From Agmasoma carcini (nom. nud.) (taxonomy: Eukaryota > Microsporidia > Thelohaniidae), in contig JAOXFI010000019.1 of assembly GCA_029232285.1 (NCBI GenBank), forward strand, positions 18,988 to 82,987: a stretch of DNA of 64,000 nt. Direction: 5' to 3'. A model generated the notes under the pieces. The model saw only the letters and a program-made list of their open reading frames with translations, did not search any database and was not told where the DNA came from. Below, one piece after another: positions 1-14,175 of this stretch (position 1 is its first letter; every line of letters begins with the position of its first letter). The position numbers were made by a program, and so were the translations under genes.

Positions 1-999
1 ATCAATGTATTAGGATTGACAAATTTTCGCATAATTTACCGTGACATGAGTAAAACAAAGTTCTGAATTTTATTTCTGTATGCAGTCCACTGATTAGAAA
101 TTTTTATAATTCCAGTTTACAAAAAATTTAATACTATAAATAGTAATGTATTTGATACCCTATTACTGAGTATATTTTAGTTGGTCTAGAAGATGTGTCA
201 ACTATACCAAATGTCTGTCTCCGGCATTCTAACCCTATATTCTTATTTTTCTGTCTATATTAACTTTTGTCAATTTAATATATAACACTATTCTTTGAGT
301 TTTATAGTGTTTCTCAATTAATATTATGAGCATATTTGTTTAATAAATTTTATAATTTGTGTTTCAAAAACACCTACCAGTTTTTTTAACTTTTGATAAA
401 TTTATATCTCAAAAATATAATGTTTTTTAATGAAATATTTAAATTAAAATATATTATTTTTTCGTAAAGAGAAGTTTTGTTAACATTTTGAACATTATTT
501 ATTAAATAAGTATATACTACTTAACAGACCTAAAATTTTGAAAATTTTTATAAGGAATTTCAATTTAATTTATATATATTATATTTAATAAAAATTTTAT
601 ATGTTAAAACACTTTCATATATTTTTAATATTACTTCATTTAAAATTTTTTTTGATTATAATGCTTTTTATTTTTTCTTTTCATAAATTCTTTCCCTTTT
701 TAATAAATTTATTTTGAAAATTATCATTTTCATACACTTTTTAAATTAGTTAGTTCATTAAAATAAAAATTATTCAAAATGGTTTATTAACTTCGAAATT
801 TTATCAGAAATAGATAAAATTATATTTGTATATAAATCCCTTGGTTTTTCTTTTCATGTTAAATTTTCTTTTTATCTAATATTCTTTTATATTGTCTTTT
901 AAAACCTTTCTATAATTAGTAAATGTGTTTTTGGGTTTTCAGGATTAATAAAGTAACAAATTGGTTTAATAAAGGTAAATATAGTTTAAATAATTAATA
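1..999. other. AT-rich DNA, no feature recognised
   Basis: Homopolymer-rich AT sequence with stops in all frames. I see no gene, RNA or clear repeat here. Confidence 0.5.
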
Positions 1000-1355
1000 C
1001 CTGCTTATCTTTTCGATCCATCAGTCATATAGTGGTTCCCCTTTTTACCTTCGTAAAAATAATATCAAATATTGTTTCATGATTTCTCGTAGGTTCAAGA
1101 CAGCAATTACATGTTTAGTTTCACGACTGATACCACTTTTAACCTTTATTTTTTCCAATATTTTACCAGCATGTTTTTTTCTTGTGTAGAAATGAGTTTT
1201 ATTAATTTCTAGTGTAAGCCGGATCCAGAATCAAATTTTTATTTTACCCTTGCTTGTTTAAAAAAAAGTTATCAAAAATTTTATAATATTTTGAAACTGT
1301 AGCTATAGCTACACCTAACCATTCTGCCAACTCTTTTTGACGCGGGCATGAACAA
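1000..1355 (-). mobile_element. Merlin (ISXO2/IS1595-like) transposase remnant
   Basis: Read on the minus strand and allowing frame changes, the segment gives a helix-turn-helix-like stretch (LAEWLGVAIATVSKYY, about 1345-1280) followed by a piece resembling the ISXO2 core (SGISRETKHVIAVLNLREI, about 1140-1085) and a weak match to the following GSTIYTDGW-type motif near 1030. ISXO2-like DDE transposases are the enzymes of Merlin elements, which are common in microsporidia. The reading frame is broken by several stops and shifts, so this is a dead fragment. Terminal repeats were not found. Confidence 0.55.
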
Positions 1356-1399
1356 TCAAAGTCATCAACTTTAATTATATTTGATTATATCAAAAAAGA

Positions 1400-4300
1400 T
1401 GCTTTTTAACAAAGGTTGTGTATTTCTACAAGACTTTTTATTACATATAAATCGATATTTTAAAAATACACACATTTTTTCATATATTGTATTTGCTTGT
1501 ATAAGGAGTCATAATACAAGGTTCATTGACCCGTTTGAAAGCGTTTCACCTTTTAAAAAGTTTAAAATTTTTCAAAAACAAATAAAAAAATCTTATTTTT
1601 ATATATATTTGATGATTTTTAACAAATCGTTAAGCATAATGCTGTCTCTGAACATCATTTCTGTCAATAACACATATACTTGGCAGATAATAACTTTTTT
1701 TAATTTGTGCATTTACCCAATATAACTCAATATTTTGAGTATGAGCGAGTGTGATAGGATCAGCAAAATTGATACTATGATAATTAGTATCATGTATAAT
1801 CCCTATTTTTATTTAATTTTGAGTATGAACGCCATTCATACTCTTTGAATTGTAGACAATAAAGACATAGTACTTCCTACTTTAACATACTCTAAATATA
1901 CTTTAGAAATTCTAAAAGAAATATCTGATATACTAAAGATCAAATCATCGTTATTAGGACATCTTCCCTTATTCTTTTTTTTTAATGTTTGAGTAGATTC
2001 TCGTTATTAATTTAACACACAACGTTTCTACTATCTAATTAAAAATTTAAAACAAAGTTTTATAATATCTTATTGATTATTTCTAATGTAAAATCTTTAA
2101 GATTTTTAGTTTTTGAATTTAAATATAATTTTTAAGAATTGATGATTTTAAAAATAATCGAAATTTTACATTTTTAATAAAATTATTTGTACGAATTCAA
2201 AAATACTTTTATATATACAAAATGTATTATTTAGGGATCTAAATCTTTGTTATTAACATTTCTTGCATATTTCACTATATTACAAGAAATATATAAAATC
2301 AGGCAGAAAAACGTTATGTAGTAGACCCAAATTTTGTGAAATCTCGATTCAGCGATCCATGTCATACAAATATAGCTCTATCGTATTTTAAAAATTTTAC
2401 CGTATGTTTATTAATCATTTTATTATATATAAATAAGTATAACTAAAAATTTTAAGTATTTTATATATTTTTATGAATAAAAGTTAAACTGATTTAAAGC
2501 TGACAAATGAACAATGATGACTGGAACCAATCTCTCTGAATTTATAGAGAAGGTTAATATGTGATGCTATTATAAAGGTTTAATTTATTATTTTAAAATT
2601 GTATTTAATCTTTATCTCATTAAAGATTTTATATCTTTTGAGCTAAAAATATTTTGATTAACTTTGAAGATTCCCCCTCACGAACTGTTCGGAAATTAAG
2701 AATAGTTTTTTATTATCATGGTATTTGAGGTTAATACAAAAATCAATGACATATTTGACTGATTCAAACCTACAATGAAAATATATTAAAAATAGCAGAC
2801 ATTATGAACTGATTTAAATAATATTTAGATTATATTCATATTTCTTGACATCATGGTTTCTTTTCAAGCAAATCATTCTATTATTGGAATTTTAAAGCCC
2901 CATTACATAATTAGAAACTCTTCTGATTCTAATATTATTGTTTAGGATCAACGCGTTCACTTGACAATACTCTAAAGTGTCAATGAAAATTTTATATAAA
3001 TCATTATCTATTGAATAAAATTTTAAATGTTTTAAACAATTCAATTTACCTGTATAAATAAAAATTTTAATCAAATTAAATATATTATAATAATAGATAT
3101 ATAATTTTTAAAAATTGTTTTTATTGCTTTGTATCAAGTGATGAAGAAAACATGCTTCAAATAATTTGAGTTCAGAATACAGAAGTAAGATAGTTTTTTA
3201 ATTTATACTTTCTATAATTTTTTATATTTTATAATAAAAAACTCATAATATATTAGTTATTGTTTTATTTATTTATAAAACAATAAATATTTTGAGATTA
3301 TATTTAATTAAAAACAATGTATCCTATTAATATCGATAATATATATGATTAAAACGTTTTCTTTTTTATGAATTCCAAAACTTTTAATAGTCTGTGTATG
3401 AATAAAAAGGTTTTGAGGTTCTGAAAATCTGACTATGATAATTCTAAAAATCGGTTAAAATGGTTGTGTCGGACAATAATTTAAGAGTATAATGTTCGAT
3501 AAAAGTCATTATTCATACAAATTTTAATAGACAAAAGGTTTATTTTGTTCCTTTGCACATTCTGCCTACTATCCAAACCATTTAATTTTCTAATATAGTA
3601 CTCACATTGATTTCGCTTATATATGTAGGTTCACGAAAATCAATAAAATGACTGCTAAATGAGAACTGGGAATACACAAAGAACTTATCAATTTTTTTAA
3701 AATACCGTGTATCTGCATTTTTAATATTTTTAGATTGTTACTACATCACTTTGTCTACAACTAATTATATAAAATAAGAAATATCTTATAAAAACCTAAT
3801 TATCTATCGTAATTTTTAAATATTCTTAGTGCTTTAAACCTATGTTTTAAGACTTTTTCTTCTCGACTTAAAAAATTTAAAAATATACTATTTTATTTAA
3901 TAAAATCATTAAAAAACAAGCAAATCTTATTTATTATAATTTAATCATTTATTAAAATTAATTTATTTACTTTCTTTCCGTTTATGATGAAATTCGACCC
4001 TTAAAATACTTTAAATCTTTAATTTAAATAGTCTCATGCACTGCATCAATATCATAAAAACCAAAATTTTCTTTTTCCAATCACTTTTAACTAAATAACA
4101 TTTTTAAAGATCTAACATCATTTATAAAATATACGTTCTCAGGTTCAAAGTTTAAGCAATTAAATAATTATTATAGTATATTTATATATAGCTTAAACAA
4201 AACCTTCAAACTCCACTTTTAAATTTTTCTTAAAACTTAAATGATCTAATTCATTTATTGAGAGTTATTTTAAATCTATTGATTTCAAAATCTATACTTC

Positions 4301-5260
4301 TTTTACTACAACATACTAATATAACATTAATCCAGTTCATATATAGACAATGACACTTGTATCAGTTAGATATTAAAATATTAGAAAATCGAATAGAATC
4401 ATCTATGTCTCTTTATTCAAAATAGATGAAACAATCAATATGTTAAGGGTTTTCGGACCTGATAATTTACAGTTTCACAGTGTAACCTTTAATTTTTCTT
4501 TAACAAAAATGATTACCCCAAAACTTGCTATATAACTTTTGTAGCAACATAAACAAAATCTTAAAAATTATATTTCTTAAAAAAATACTGCATTTATAGT
4601 TTTAGTCATAAGGTATTAATCTAAAAATTAGATTTCTTTATGTTTCGTATCTATATATACTGTTTAGAAAATATTAAATATTTTTAAAAAAAACTTAGAG
4701 GTGATATTAACAACACTAATATTTTATAACATTTGTTTTGAATCTAAATTTTTAATTAAATATGTTATAAAATGGTATGATTGTATTTATAAATAACATA
4801 TATATATTTGAAAAAATTAGCATACTTTTAATAATACAAAAATAATTTGTTAATGAATTTATTTATATTAAAGGCAATATATTATTATATGTTTCTTTAA
4901 GTTTTTCAGTTTAATAAATTTTGAGATGTAAAAATATAACAACTAGAAAAGTTGTAATTATCAACACGGCGGTGATTAATTCGATAAAACATTTAATATT
5001 TTTGTATTTTACAACATTTATGTTTTTTTTATATTATTTAATATATTCATATAAATTTGGTAAAGTATTGCTTAAGGAGTAATTTTTTGAAAATGTTTTT
5101 ATTGTCTTTAAAAAATGTATTTTGGTGTTAGTTAAAGCTTGTGATATATATTAAATAAAAGCTTTTATCACAAAAGAATTAACAAGTAAGTATCCAATTC
5201 TTCAATATTTGAGATATTTTATATTATATATCAATAATAAACTCTTAATGTTTTTAAATC
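1400..5260. other. AT-rich intergenic DNA, no feature recognised
   Basis: About 3.9 kb without any open frame that looks coding. The longer frames have compositions expected by chance in AT-rich DNA and match no family I know. Further decayed transposon pieces are possible but I cannot support them. Confidence 0.4.
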
Positions 5261-5269
5261 TATAATCAA

Positions 5270-5450
5270 ACCTAATTTTACATTTTCTTTCAATTGTTTA
5301 TTTGTGCACATTTGGGTCAATCAGATTGACAAAATTAGCTTGGTGATTAACCTAATTCTAATAACCGTTATAATTATATTTTCAAATGTATCCTGTTAAA
5401 TATCAGTTATTGTATTAGAACCTAAGAAGCTTTTATTGTTATAATCTCTA
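5270..5450 (-). mobile_element. Merlin transposase C-terminal remnant
   Basis: On the minus strand, around 5345-5275, the translation contains ANFVNLIDPNVHK, one stop, then TIERKCKIRF. This matches the ISXO2 signature in which NF(V/I)DP..VHTQTIE.xW follows the conserved VNHS. Just before it lies a weak TITD stretch where the family has its TDxW motif. Only the last third of the transposase can be recognised, and it carries at least one in-frame stop. Confidence 0.5.
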
Positions 5451-5529
5451 TCAAAGTATCGCTGTTTCTTCCTGGCTTTACCACACAAAATGATTAGCCT
5501 ATTTTAAGGAATAATCCATCTATTACCTT

Positions 5530-8500
5530 AATACTTAATTGTAAAAAACATCACCAAACATTTTTACGGGTATGCATATGTGTTTCACTAATAACCACTT
5601 AGGACCCGGTTTAATTAATTGCTATTAACTTTTTTGCTTTATATCAAAAAATCAAAAACCTTAAATATTTTGAAACTGTTTTTACAGATATTTTCATATA
5701 ATAAAATATTATATCATTTAAATTTATTGTATTTTAAATTATAGAATAAAATATATATAAAACAAGATTATATAATTTTATTGATATTAAGTTTATACTT
5801 TAAAAATATTTGGTTTACGCTCAGGGGTTTTATATTTTATAAATGTTTTTATTTCCTTTAAAAATGTAAAACAATTATTCTATTGACAATAATCTTATAT
5901 CAATAAAACATATTTGTTTTTAAATATTCTTATAAATAACTATCTTTTCACTATATAAATTTATAAAATTACTCATTAAACACTGCATATTTTGAAAAAA
6001 ATATAATGAATGTATTATAGAGTATGTTTTCTCTCGAAGTTAGTATTCTAATGTTATATTTAACTAATAATTATTTAAATTTGAAGCCTGAAAATATTGT
6101 TGAGCAATTTTTCCTTTCAAATATCAATAAATCTTTAGAAATTTGTTATGAATTTGCGTATTTTTTGATTTATGAAGTTGATTGGATGAATTAATTTTTA
6201 TGGTTAAAAACAATCTCAAGAAATTTGTTATAACCTCTCATCAAATGTCTATTACATTGACGCTTTTTATCTTATGTTAGGTGTAACAATCTCCGTAAGC
6301 ATGTGCACGTTCCTTTGATCTGTCATAAGATTAAAGGTATGATTTATGTCAACACAAATATCACCAAACAAAAATTCTGGTTTTCTAAGATATTTCCTTA
6401 TATTATTTCATCCTGCAAATATGAGAATTTAATATTTTCATAAACAAAGATCTTCACCACCTATTTTGTCTGAATTCAAAATCTATTTTCGATAAAAAAC
6501 TTATCAAAGGTTTTAAGTATTCCATGAACTTTTATTTCGAGATCCTTAAGAATCTTGCTCAGTCTCACTTTTTGTTCTGTTGTTATAAAACAATATCATC
6601 ATAAACATATTCAAACTAATTTTGATTTTTTTTAAAAAGTTTAGAAATCACCAATATTAATGAATATCGCAAATTTTATCAAATTTTAAGTGATATTAAA
6701 AAAATATTTTTATCATAATTGAATGTGCTTAAGAAATTCCACATACACATTGTTTATTGAAAATCAATATTTTTTTCTTTTAATTTGTTAAGAACAAAAT
6801 CATCAGATCTTGTAATATATATTCATCATAATACAATATGTAAAATAAAATTTTCTTATATTTAATATAAAATTTGACTCAGTTATCTGGTATACAATAA
6901 CTAATTATAATTATAAATAATATAGATTTAAAGCTCGGATATACAAATATAATTATTAAGATGATGTATATAATATTCAATTTATAAAAACGTTTTCTTT
7001 TGAATTTCCCAATATATCATTTATAACCTAAAACTTGAGATGATTATGTGGTAAAAAGACACAGAAATTCTTTTAGTTTTGACTTATTTCAAATATAACT
7101 CAAATCTTTTAAAAACGATTACTTAAATTGTTATAATATATTTTAATAGTATTTGCATACCATTATATAACTAAATGAGAAAAAATATTTTTTGAAAGAG
7201 ATATATTTAAATTAAGTTTAATAGTAAAAATTAAAAAATTTAACTTGATTATAGAATCTAATTTTTAAGAAATAGAAAAATCATTAATTTTATTAACATC
7301 AAAAACATTTAGAAAAGATGTAAAAATTACATAAAATTATGTTTGTTTAATAAAAGTATTTTATTATATGAAAGTAAAATATATCAATAATCAACACAAT
7401 TATAAAATTTAAAAGAAGTGTAAAAACAAGCGAATTATGTAGTATATTATAAAGAAAAATATTGATAATTTAAATATTATATTCAATATTCTAAAAAATT
7501 ATATGATAACATAATGTCTATTATTGCACAATATATAAAAGAATAAAGTTAATTTATGTAAAATAATATTAAAGAATAATTCAGAATTTATATATTTTTT
7601 CAAATTATTTAATCATATTAAAAATACAGACAAAATCATTTTTACAACATTAATTTATTATATTAACTCAAGTAAATATGAATAAAGGATAAAGTATAAG
7701 AAACTCGATATTTTTAATTATTTTGGTTTATTTCATAGAGAATCAATTTTTTATATGAACAACATCAATTTATTAAACAAAATTAAAATTGTGTTTAGTG
7801 AGAGAAAATTGAAATTGAATTTATTTATATATCTAGATCATTGTTCTTTTTCTTCATATATTTTATAAAATGGATAATAAAGATGGTATTACCCTTCTCA
7901 GCCAACTTCACAAAATACTTTAAAAATGAATAGAAGTATAAAAAATACCATGTAGCCACATTGTTTAACCATTATTTTTTTAAAGATTTTTTTGCTTTAT
8001 ACTTGAACTTAATTTTTCTTTTTGAAAAATCTCACCACTAACAATTTATTATCATTTTATTTATTAAATATAAAATTTAAGATAAAAACTGAATTTTTGA
8101 GTTTGTGGCATATTTTCGAACTACTTAAAACATAAAATAATCATTATTAAGGGTGTCTTTATATATTAAAAAAAAATTATGCTTATATTTATAGAGATAC
8201 ATATGTTTTATAACAAATAAATGCTACATTGCTAATTAAACACACACTTTATTTTCTAATATTAAATTATACCACAACAATAAATTATGAAATGAAGAAT
8301 TATTTTCCTTTCTAGCATATTAATAATATCGGCATTATTATTTCGAATAACTACAAAATTGTTTGGCATTTTTTTACATACATAGGAAAATACTAGATAC
8401 AGATCTTATATTACAAAAGAGAAAAAAATATTATTTAAACCAAGAGAAAAAATTAGCAAATTTTTAAACAATTTTATATTCTTGAATTTTTCTTTCTTTA

Positions 8501-10250
8501 CCAAATAGTATATTTGAATTATTAAATACAAAATCTAAAAAAACATCAAAATTATTATTAGCGGAAGTCATATACAAATATTAATATTTTTTAAAGAGTT
8601 TCTTTAAAATTTCTTTACATCTAAGAAATGTGTTTTAGTAAAAGATTGATATACGCAATAAAATTAATGTAAAGACTACAAAATGTTTTAAATAAAAGTT
8701 TTTAAATTTTTTGTGTGTAAAATAAATATTAATTGAAATAATGTAACTACTATAAAATTTTCAATTTCAGCGAAGTCATACAAAAATGCAAAGATAGTTT
8801 TAAAACATAATTTATATATCATGTAAGTAATTTAATATTTTAAATGAAGTAAAAATATTATAAATACTTTAATATATAAACGGTATATAGTAAAAGTTCA
8901 TTGATAGTTAATTTTTAACATTATACTAAACTTAAATATATAAATAGTATATTTTTTATTAACTTAATACTATCATTCAATGTCTTATCATATAAATTAT
9001 AAGGATAGATTCTAATCTTTAAGTTAATAAAAGTTAGTTAAATTTAAAATTATAAACATAGAAAATTTCTTAATAAAACCAATCATATTTTTATAATAGT
9101 GTAATACCAGTACAAAATTATTTAGAAAAAATAAACAAGAATATTAATGTCAAAATTTGTTGTTAAATGTATGCAAAAGTATGATCCGGACCGAAAAACG
9201 CACAATTTATAGTTTGTCTATGCTCTATCTTTGCTGAGATGGTTTAATAAATGACTTATATTCTTATTGATAGAAATTGAGATATTGTATTATTATTATT
9301 TTAATGTTAAATGTATAAAAGGGCATACCAATTAGAATGAGTAATTAGCATAAGACCGATAAGAAGAAATGCTTTGTACTATACTGCTACAACAATATGA
9401 TATAACAGTTAATTCTAGTCAGGATTATGTATTTAGTTAGATTTGTCTAAAGACTATTTGAGAATATAATATTAGTTTTTGAGATATTTTATTGCATTTA
9501 TCAATATTGATGATTATACACAAAAATGGAATTATTTATATAGACATTTTGAAAATTAAGACTACAAATGGATAATGAAACAAAGAAGGATTAAGTAATA
9601 GACTATTTGTTTTAGAAATAAAAGAATGTTCTAGGAAGTTAAAGAGAGAGGAAAAATAAAAGAAGATGCTTAAGATGTATTTAATTTTTATATTGGTTAA
9701 AAAACTTATATCAAAATTAAGGAATCGGTTGAAATATTATAAGAGTATTGAGTTAGATAATCTAAAATATTAGTAAACAAAAAAATCTAAAAGATAATAG
9801 TATAATAATTTTTGAATTGATCCATAAATATGTTTTATTTTAATTTAAATTGTATGATGTTTAATAAAAAAACAAAGGTTTAAATGAACAAATTTTTTAT
9901 TGTAAGAAATTAAGTCATATTTCTAAAGATTTTTTTCTTTAAGAAAAGTGTGGTGTAAAAATAAATATTATTAATTTATTTGTTAAAAATAGATAGTAGA
10001 AATATTTAAAACATTTTATTATAATGAGTAAATAGATTTTTTAATGATAAAAAGCAAAAGCAATATATAATATTGAAACCCCGTTAATAACAAAAAAATG
10101 CAATTAAATACATTAAAAATAAAATAGTTTGAATATTGTGTGTAATCATAATATATTTGGATTTCTAATGATATAAAACTTAATACATTTTTAAGATAAT
10201 AACATTGTACTAAATAGATAACTGACAAGGTGAATTTGCCTATTAGTACT
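5530..10250. other. AT-rich intergenic DNA, no feature recognised
   Basis: Nearly 5 kb of AT-rich sequence lacking any convincing coding stretch. Composition is uniform apart from A- or T-rich runs. No tandem arrays of the kind seen beyond 34 kb occur here. Confidence 0.4.
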
Positions 10251-10259
10251 GTATCAGAT

Positions 10260-11000
10260 ATATGCAGAAGGTATAAGGATAATGTCACAGTAAACAAAAA
10301 ATGTGTATCGGAGGCTTTTCAGATTGCAACTATCCATTAAAGAGTTTTTAATTAATTCATCAAAAAACGCGGAATAAAAGTTGAATTTAAATGTAACATC
10401 AAATACAAATATAAGAGAGTGTAAAAAGTATGTTGTTTATCGCAAATTCTTCTGAGTTATGAAAAACTTTTATTAAGATTAAGGCTAAAAAAGAAGAATA
10501 TATAATGATTACACTTGGGATGAAATATTTTTTTCAAATGAATTATCATTTGAATGGTTTGTGAACAACAAACGACAATTTACTGGCAAAAAGCATCTAT
10601 ATCATTAAATCATAACCATATTGTACCGACAGTTAAGCACGGTAATAGAAATGTTATAGTTTAGGGTTATTTTGGCTAAAATGGTGTTTAAAAATTAGTT
10701 TTGGTAAAAACTTTTGATATGTTTATTCAAAAATATTAATATTTTAATGAAATAATTAAAAATAGAAAAATTTAGTTAATAAAAAGACAACGATACTAGG
10801 AACACTTCTAATCATGCAACAATATTTAAAAAAACATATTTGGTCATTTTGTGGTAAATAATCACAAGGTTTTAGATATAAAAAGGTCGATTTATTTTGA
10901 GAATTTGAAAGGTTTAAAGTTATATACACCAAAATCTATTTTTAAAAAATATAAAAACATGAAATCTAAAATAATTGATTGCATCTTTAAGAAATGGAGA
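10260..11000 (+). mobile_element. Tc1-like transposase remnant
   Basis: Plus-strand pieces follow the order of a Tc1 transposase: WDEIFFSNELSFEWFVNNKR (DEs.F block, about 10515-10575), then TVKHGNRNVIV and GYFG.NGV (about 10628-10690, the family's KHGGGSVMVWGCFS.xGVG block), then DNDTRNTSNHAT (about 10790-10830, the QQDNxPKHTS block). Stops and frame changes separate the blocks, and the WPSQSPDLNPIE block was not found. The copy is inactive. Confidence 0.65.
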
Positions 11001-11700
11001 TACTAAATATTAAATTGTTTTTCAAAAATTCTTTTAGGAAAAAAGTGTATATAGTTTATGTCATAAAAATCAATTTTAATAATGATTACACACACCATTC
11101 AAAATATAGATAAATTATATATTTTTCTTGCATTTATATCTAGTTGTTGGTCATACGAGGTTTTTCGACACTTTAGCTACATAATTAAAAATTTTAATAT
11201 TAAATATGTAAAATGTATATTCAAAAAATAGTAAAATAATATTGGCTGTAAAAACTAAAATAATAGTGTTCATTATATCGTTAGAAATGCAAAAATGGTT
11301 AATAAATTTAAATATTTATGAGTAATTAAAAAGTAATAAAACCAGATTGTATACGATTTTAGTACTCAATGGGTTAATTTATTTGTGAAATAAAATTTCA
11401 ATCTTTGATGATAATAAAAATGAAATAAAAATTAGGCTAATAGTTTTAGAGTAATTATATTTGAGAAAATATGTGGCTTCAGTATATTAACAAGAACATT
11501 GAAAAATTAAATTCGAATATATTATTTTGTATACATTTTAATTTACAAATATGATTTTTAAATATAAAGTAAGTTTGTAATATATTTTAATTATTGAAAA
11601 ATTTTTAAAATAGTCTTTTAAAAAATCATTTTCTACTCAATTCTTTTTTTTAACTCTTTGGAAAACAAATTTATTAAGATATAACTCAATATATTTTTTT
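11000..11700. other. AT-rich spacer, no feature recognised
   Basis: No coding signal or repeat that I can support between the Tc1-like and Merlin remnants. Confidence 0.35.
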
Positions 11701-12340
11701 CTTAAATAGTTTTTAGAATAAATCACTTTTTCATGATGTCCCAAGACTCTATAGTTTGTGTGTATACATCCTGAATTGTGGTGAAATAAAATACTTTGAA
11801 TGATTTACCGAATCATGGTTAGGGTTATCCTGGTCATAAAAAATGACACGTATGCTGGCTATTGATCATTCATGATTTGAGCATTTTCAGCACTGAATTC
11901 TTTGATAATATCCCGAAGTTTTTTATTTCTCTTTCAATTGTATTCAACAATATTTTACACGAAAAACTCTCGAATGCTCCAAACACCTTTACGTCATCAA
12001 CCAATTGACCCCTAATGTTATTATTTTTTTCACCAACTGCGTTTCATCAAATTCTACAGTTTGAACCAATCCAATTCTGTAATTCTTAAATTCTTGATGA
12101 TTTTTCACTAATCATTTGTGCAATTTTTACCACACAAGATTTAAATTTTACAAAAACCTTTATTATCATTAAAACATCAATGATTCTTAAGAATTAGCCC
12201 ATTTAATCTTTTTTAAAAATGGTAGAATTCCTACTTCAATTTATTTTTGCAGGTTTTGTAGTAATATCTAAATCTAAACGACTTTGAAGAGTCTGAATTG
12301 ATCGTTAAAAATACATATAAAAATGTTACACTTGGCCTTC
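11700..12340 (-). mobile_element. Merlin transposase remnant
   Basis: Minus-strand translation gives VQTVEFDETQLVKK (about 12065-12020), equivalent to the VEIDEs.F.KRK catalytic block of ISXO2-like transposases, and, closer to the 3' end, VNHSKYFISPQFRMYTHKL (about 11810-11755), equivalent to VNHS..FV.P.TGVHTN.IE. A DQDNPNHD-like stretch lies between them. The frame is interrupted repeatedly, so it is a pseudogene. It lies back to back with another Merlin remnant of opposite orientation that begins about 0.6 kb to the right. Confidence 0.65.
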
Positions 12341-12969
12341 TCTTAAAACACCAATTCTAAGCAAAATGTGCTTTAAAGTGTGTTCATTAAGGTAATAGCC
12401 TTGGTAAATAGAAGTATATTCAAAATGATCCAACATAAAAATTAACTAATAGAATAAAAAGATATAAACATGATACAGAATATTTTTATTTTAAAAAATT
12501 ACAAAATTTGTTTATGTCTCTGTCAATAGAATAAAGCCAAACAATCTGTGGAATTTTTATTCTTTTTACACAAAAATATCTAAAAGAAAATAAACCATGA
12601 TTTTTTTAATTTTATAAATTGAGTTACTTTTTAAAAATAAGGAAATACATAATGTTGATGAGCTAAATGTCCATATAAATATAAATTTTAGCATTTTGCA
12701 ATATACATTATAATATAATAAAAATAATTGATTAAATTACATAATAAAATGTAATCACCATAATTACAAAATGAAATTTGAATTTCTTTTTTTTAAAAAA
12801 AAGAGAAATAAATATTATTTAAATTTTTGAATTTATAGAATATTTAGTTTTGGATATGAATTTTTAACTTATCAGATCACTTCTAGAAAAGAATTAATTT
12901 TTATTTTTTTATGATGGAACTTTATGCGGTAATACAAAATAACAATGCCAAATCGGGTAAATTTGTTAG

Positions 12970-13447
12970 TTCAGAAAATTGAATTATTTAGGTTGAAGTG
13001 GAATAATTATCTAAGCGGAAAAATGACCAATCACGTAGAGTCAGACCAAATATAATCTTTGGTGGGTTTTGTAGAACCCATAAAACGTTTAGATATGTCA
13101 AAATCAATAAATTCAAAAATATCATTAAAAGAAGCAATTGAGAAAGTATTATTTATTAATGACACCCAAATATTGTTTTTTACTTTTATTTCTCTAGTCA
13201 ATAACGAATTAAAAAGCCCTTTTTTGTTAATTTAAATGATAAGATTAGATTCGCTGATCCCAACAATCGCAATATTCATACCCAGAATGTTGTTAGAGTT
13301 TATATAAAAAGTTTAAATGAGAAAAAATATTTAAAAACTCATAATAATGTCTTTAATTTATCAAAGTTTTTATTTCGCTACGAAATAAAAAGTAAACAAC
13401 GACATGAAATATTTCAATTACTTTTAAATAACATTTCTAATTTTTAA
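12970..13447 (+). mobile_element. Merlin transposase remnant with an undamaged C-terminal third
   Basis: The first part (about 12980-13170) gives a degraded VEIDESKW-like block followed by SLVGFVEPIKRLDM, the family's central strand. The last 65 codons (13250-13447) are open to a TAA and read FADPNNRNIHTQNVVRVY..., then a FLFR block, matching the ISXO2 segment FVDP.NRNIHTQNVE.xW and the end of the domain. This is the least damaged Merlin tail in the window. It has no start codon or intact catalytic half, so it cannot be functional alone. Confidence 0.65.
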
Positions 13448-13689
13448 TTTTTTTATAAGTAAAAATTTCACATACTATTTTCTCGCCTTAAAGGAACTTT
13501 AACTCATGCCAAAAATTGAATATTTCTATATTGTACAGATAAACTTATTTATAAAGAAATATATTCGATAGTGGTTCTCTGAGGCATTTTGAGAAAGATT
13601 TAAATTATAATGTTGAATCAAAATAATAATAAAAGTGTGAAGTTAGTTACAGCTGAGAAGGTTTATAATTCTTTAGATTTTGTATGATT

Positions 13690-14175
13690 TATTTTTAATG
13701 ATTTTACGAAGATGGGTGCATATCCATTACCAAATATTGAATATGTAGAACATTTATTAATATTTTCAAATTTCAATATCAGATAGTGCTATCACTAATC
13801 CACTACTGAAGAAAATACATTGGTAAAATTATTTTGCGATCATGAGTGGTTCATACGAATAAAACTGCATTCTGGCTAGTTAACTATCTTTAATAAATCA
13901 AATTGATATAATTAAAATAAATATTATTAAAAATTGTCTTAGATATTTTTAAAAATGCAAATTTTGTACAAATGATGAAGATTCAATTTTACAAGAGTAA
14001 GGTTGAATAATTGGGACATATAATATCATTCGAAATCTTTTAACTCAAAATAAAAAAATAGAATTAATTGCTAAATTTGAAATACCAAATTATAAGAGAA
14101 AAATTAACGTATTATAGTGTACTACTTCCGCATTACAAAAATATTATTGATAATTTAAATGTAAGATTGACATTT
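13690..14175 (+). mobile_element. Ty3/gypsy-like reverse transcriptase fragment
   Basis: In shifting frames the plus strand gives GAYPLPNIEYVEHLL (about 13710-13760; gypsy YPLP.I...L), NKTAFWLVNY (about 13856-13886; KTAF...Y) and then KIQFYKSKVE, a stop and LGHIISFEIF (about 13977-14035; C.F..+VEYLGHIIS..GI), ending near YYR..I.NL at about 14120-14160. This order is that of the palm and connection of gypsy reverse transcriptases. The catalytic YxDD is not recognisable. It sits between two Merlin remnants, so the three may be nested insertions. Confidence 0.55.

Noticed and set aside
1381..1725. 114-codon open frame on the plus strand
   Set aside because: It begins with TTG, has a random hydrophobic AT-driven composition, lacks the start signal, and matches no family.
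10019..10297. 92-codon open frame on the minus strand
   Set aside because: Composition is the Leu/Ile/Phe/Tyr mix expected from AT-rich DNA, and no motif is present.
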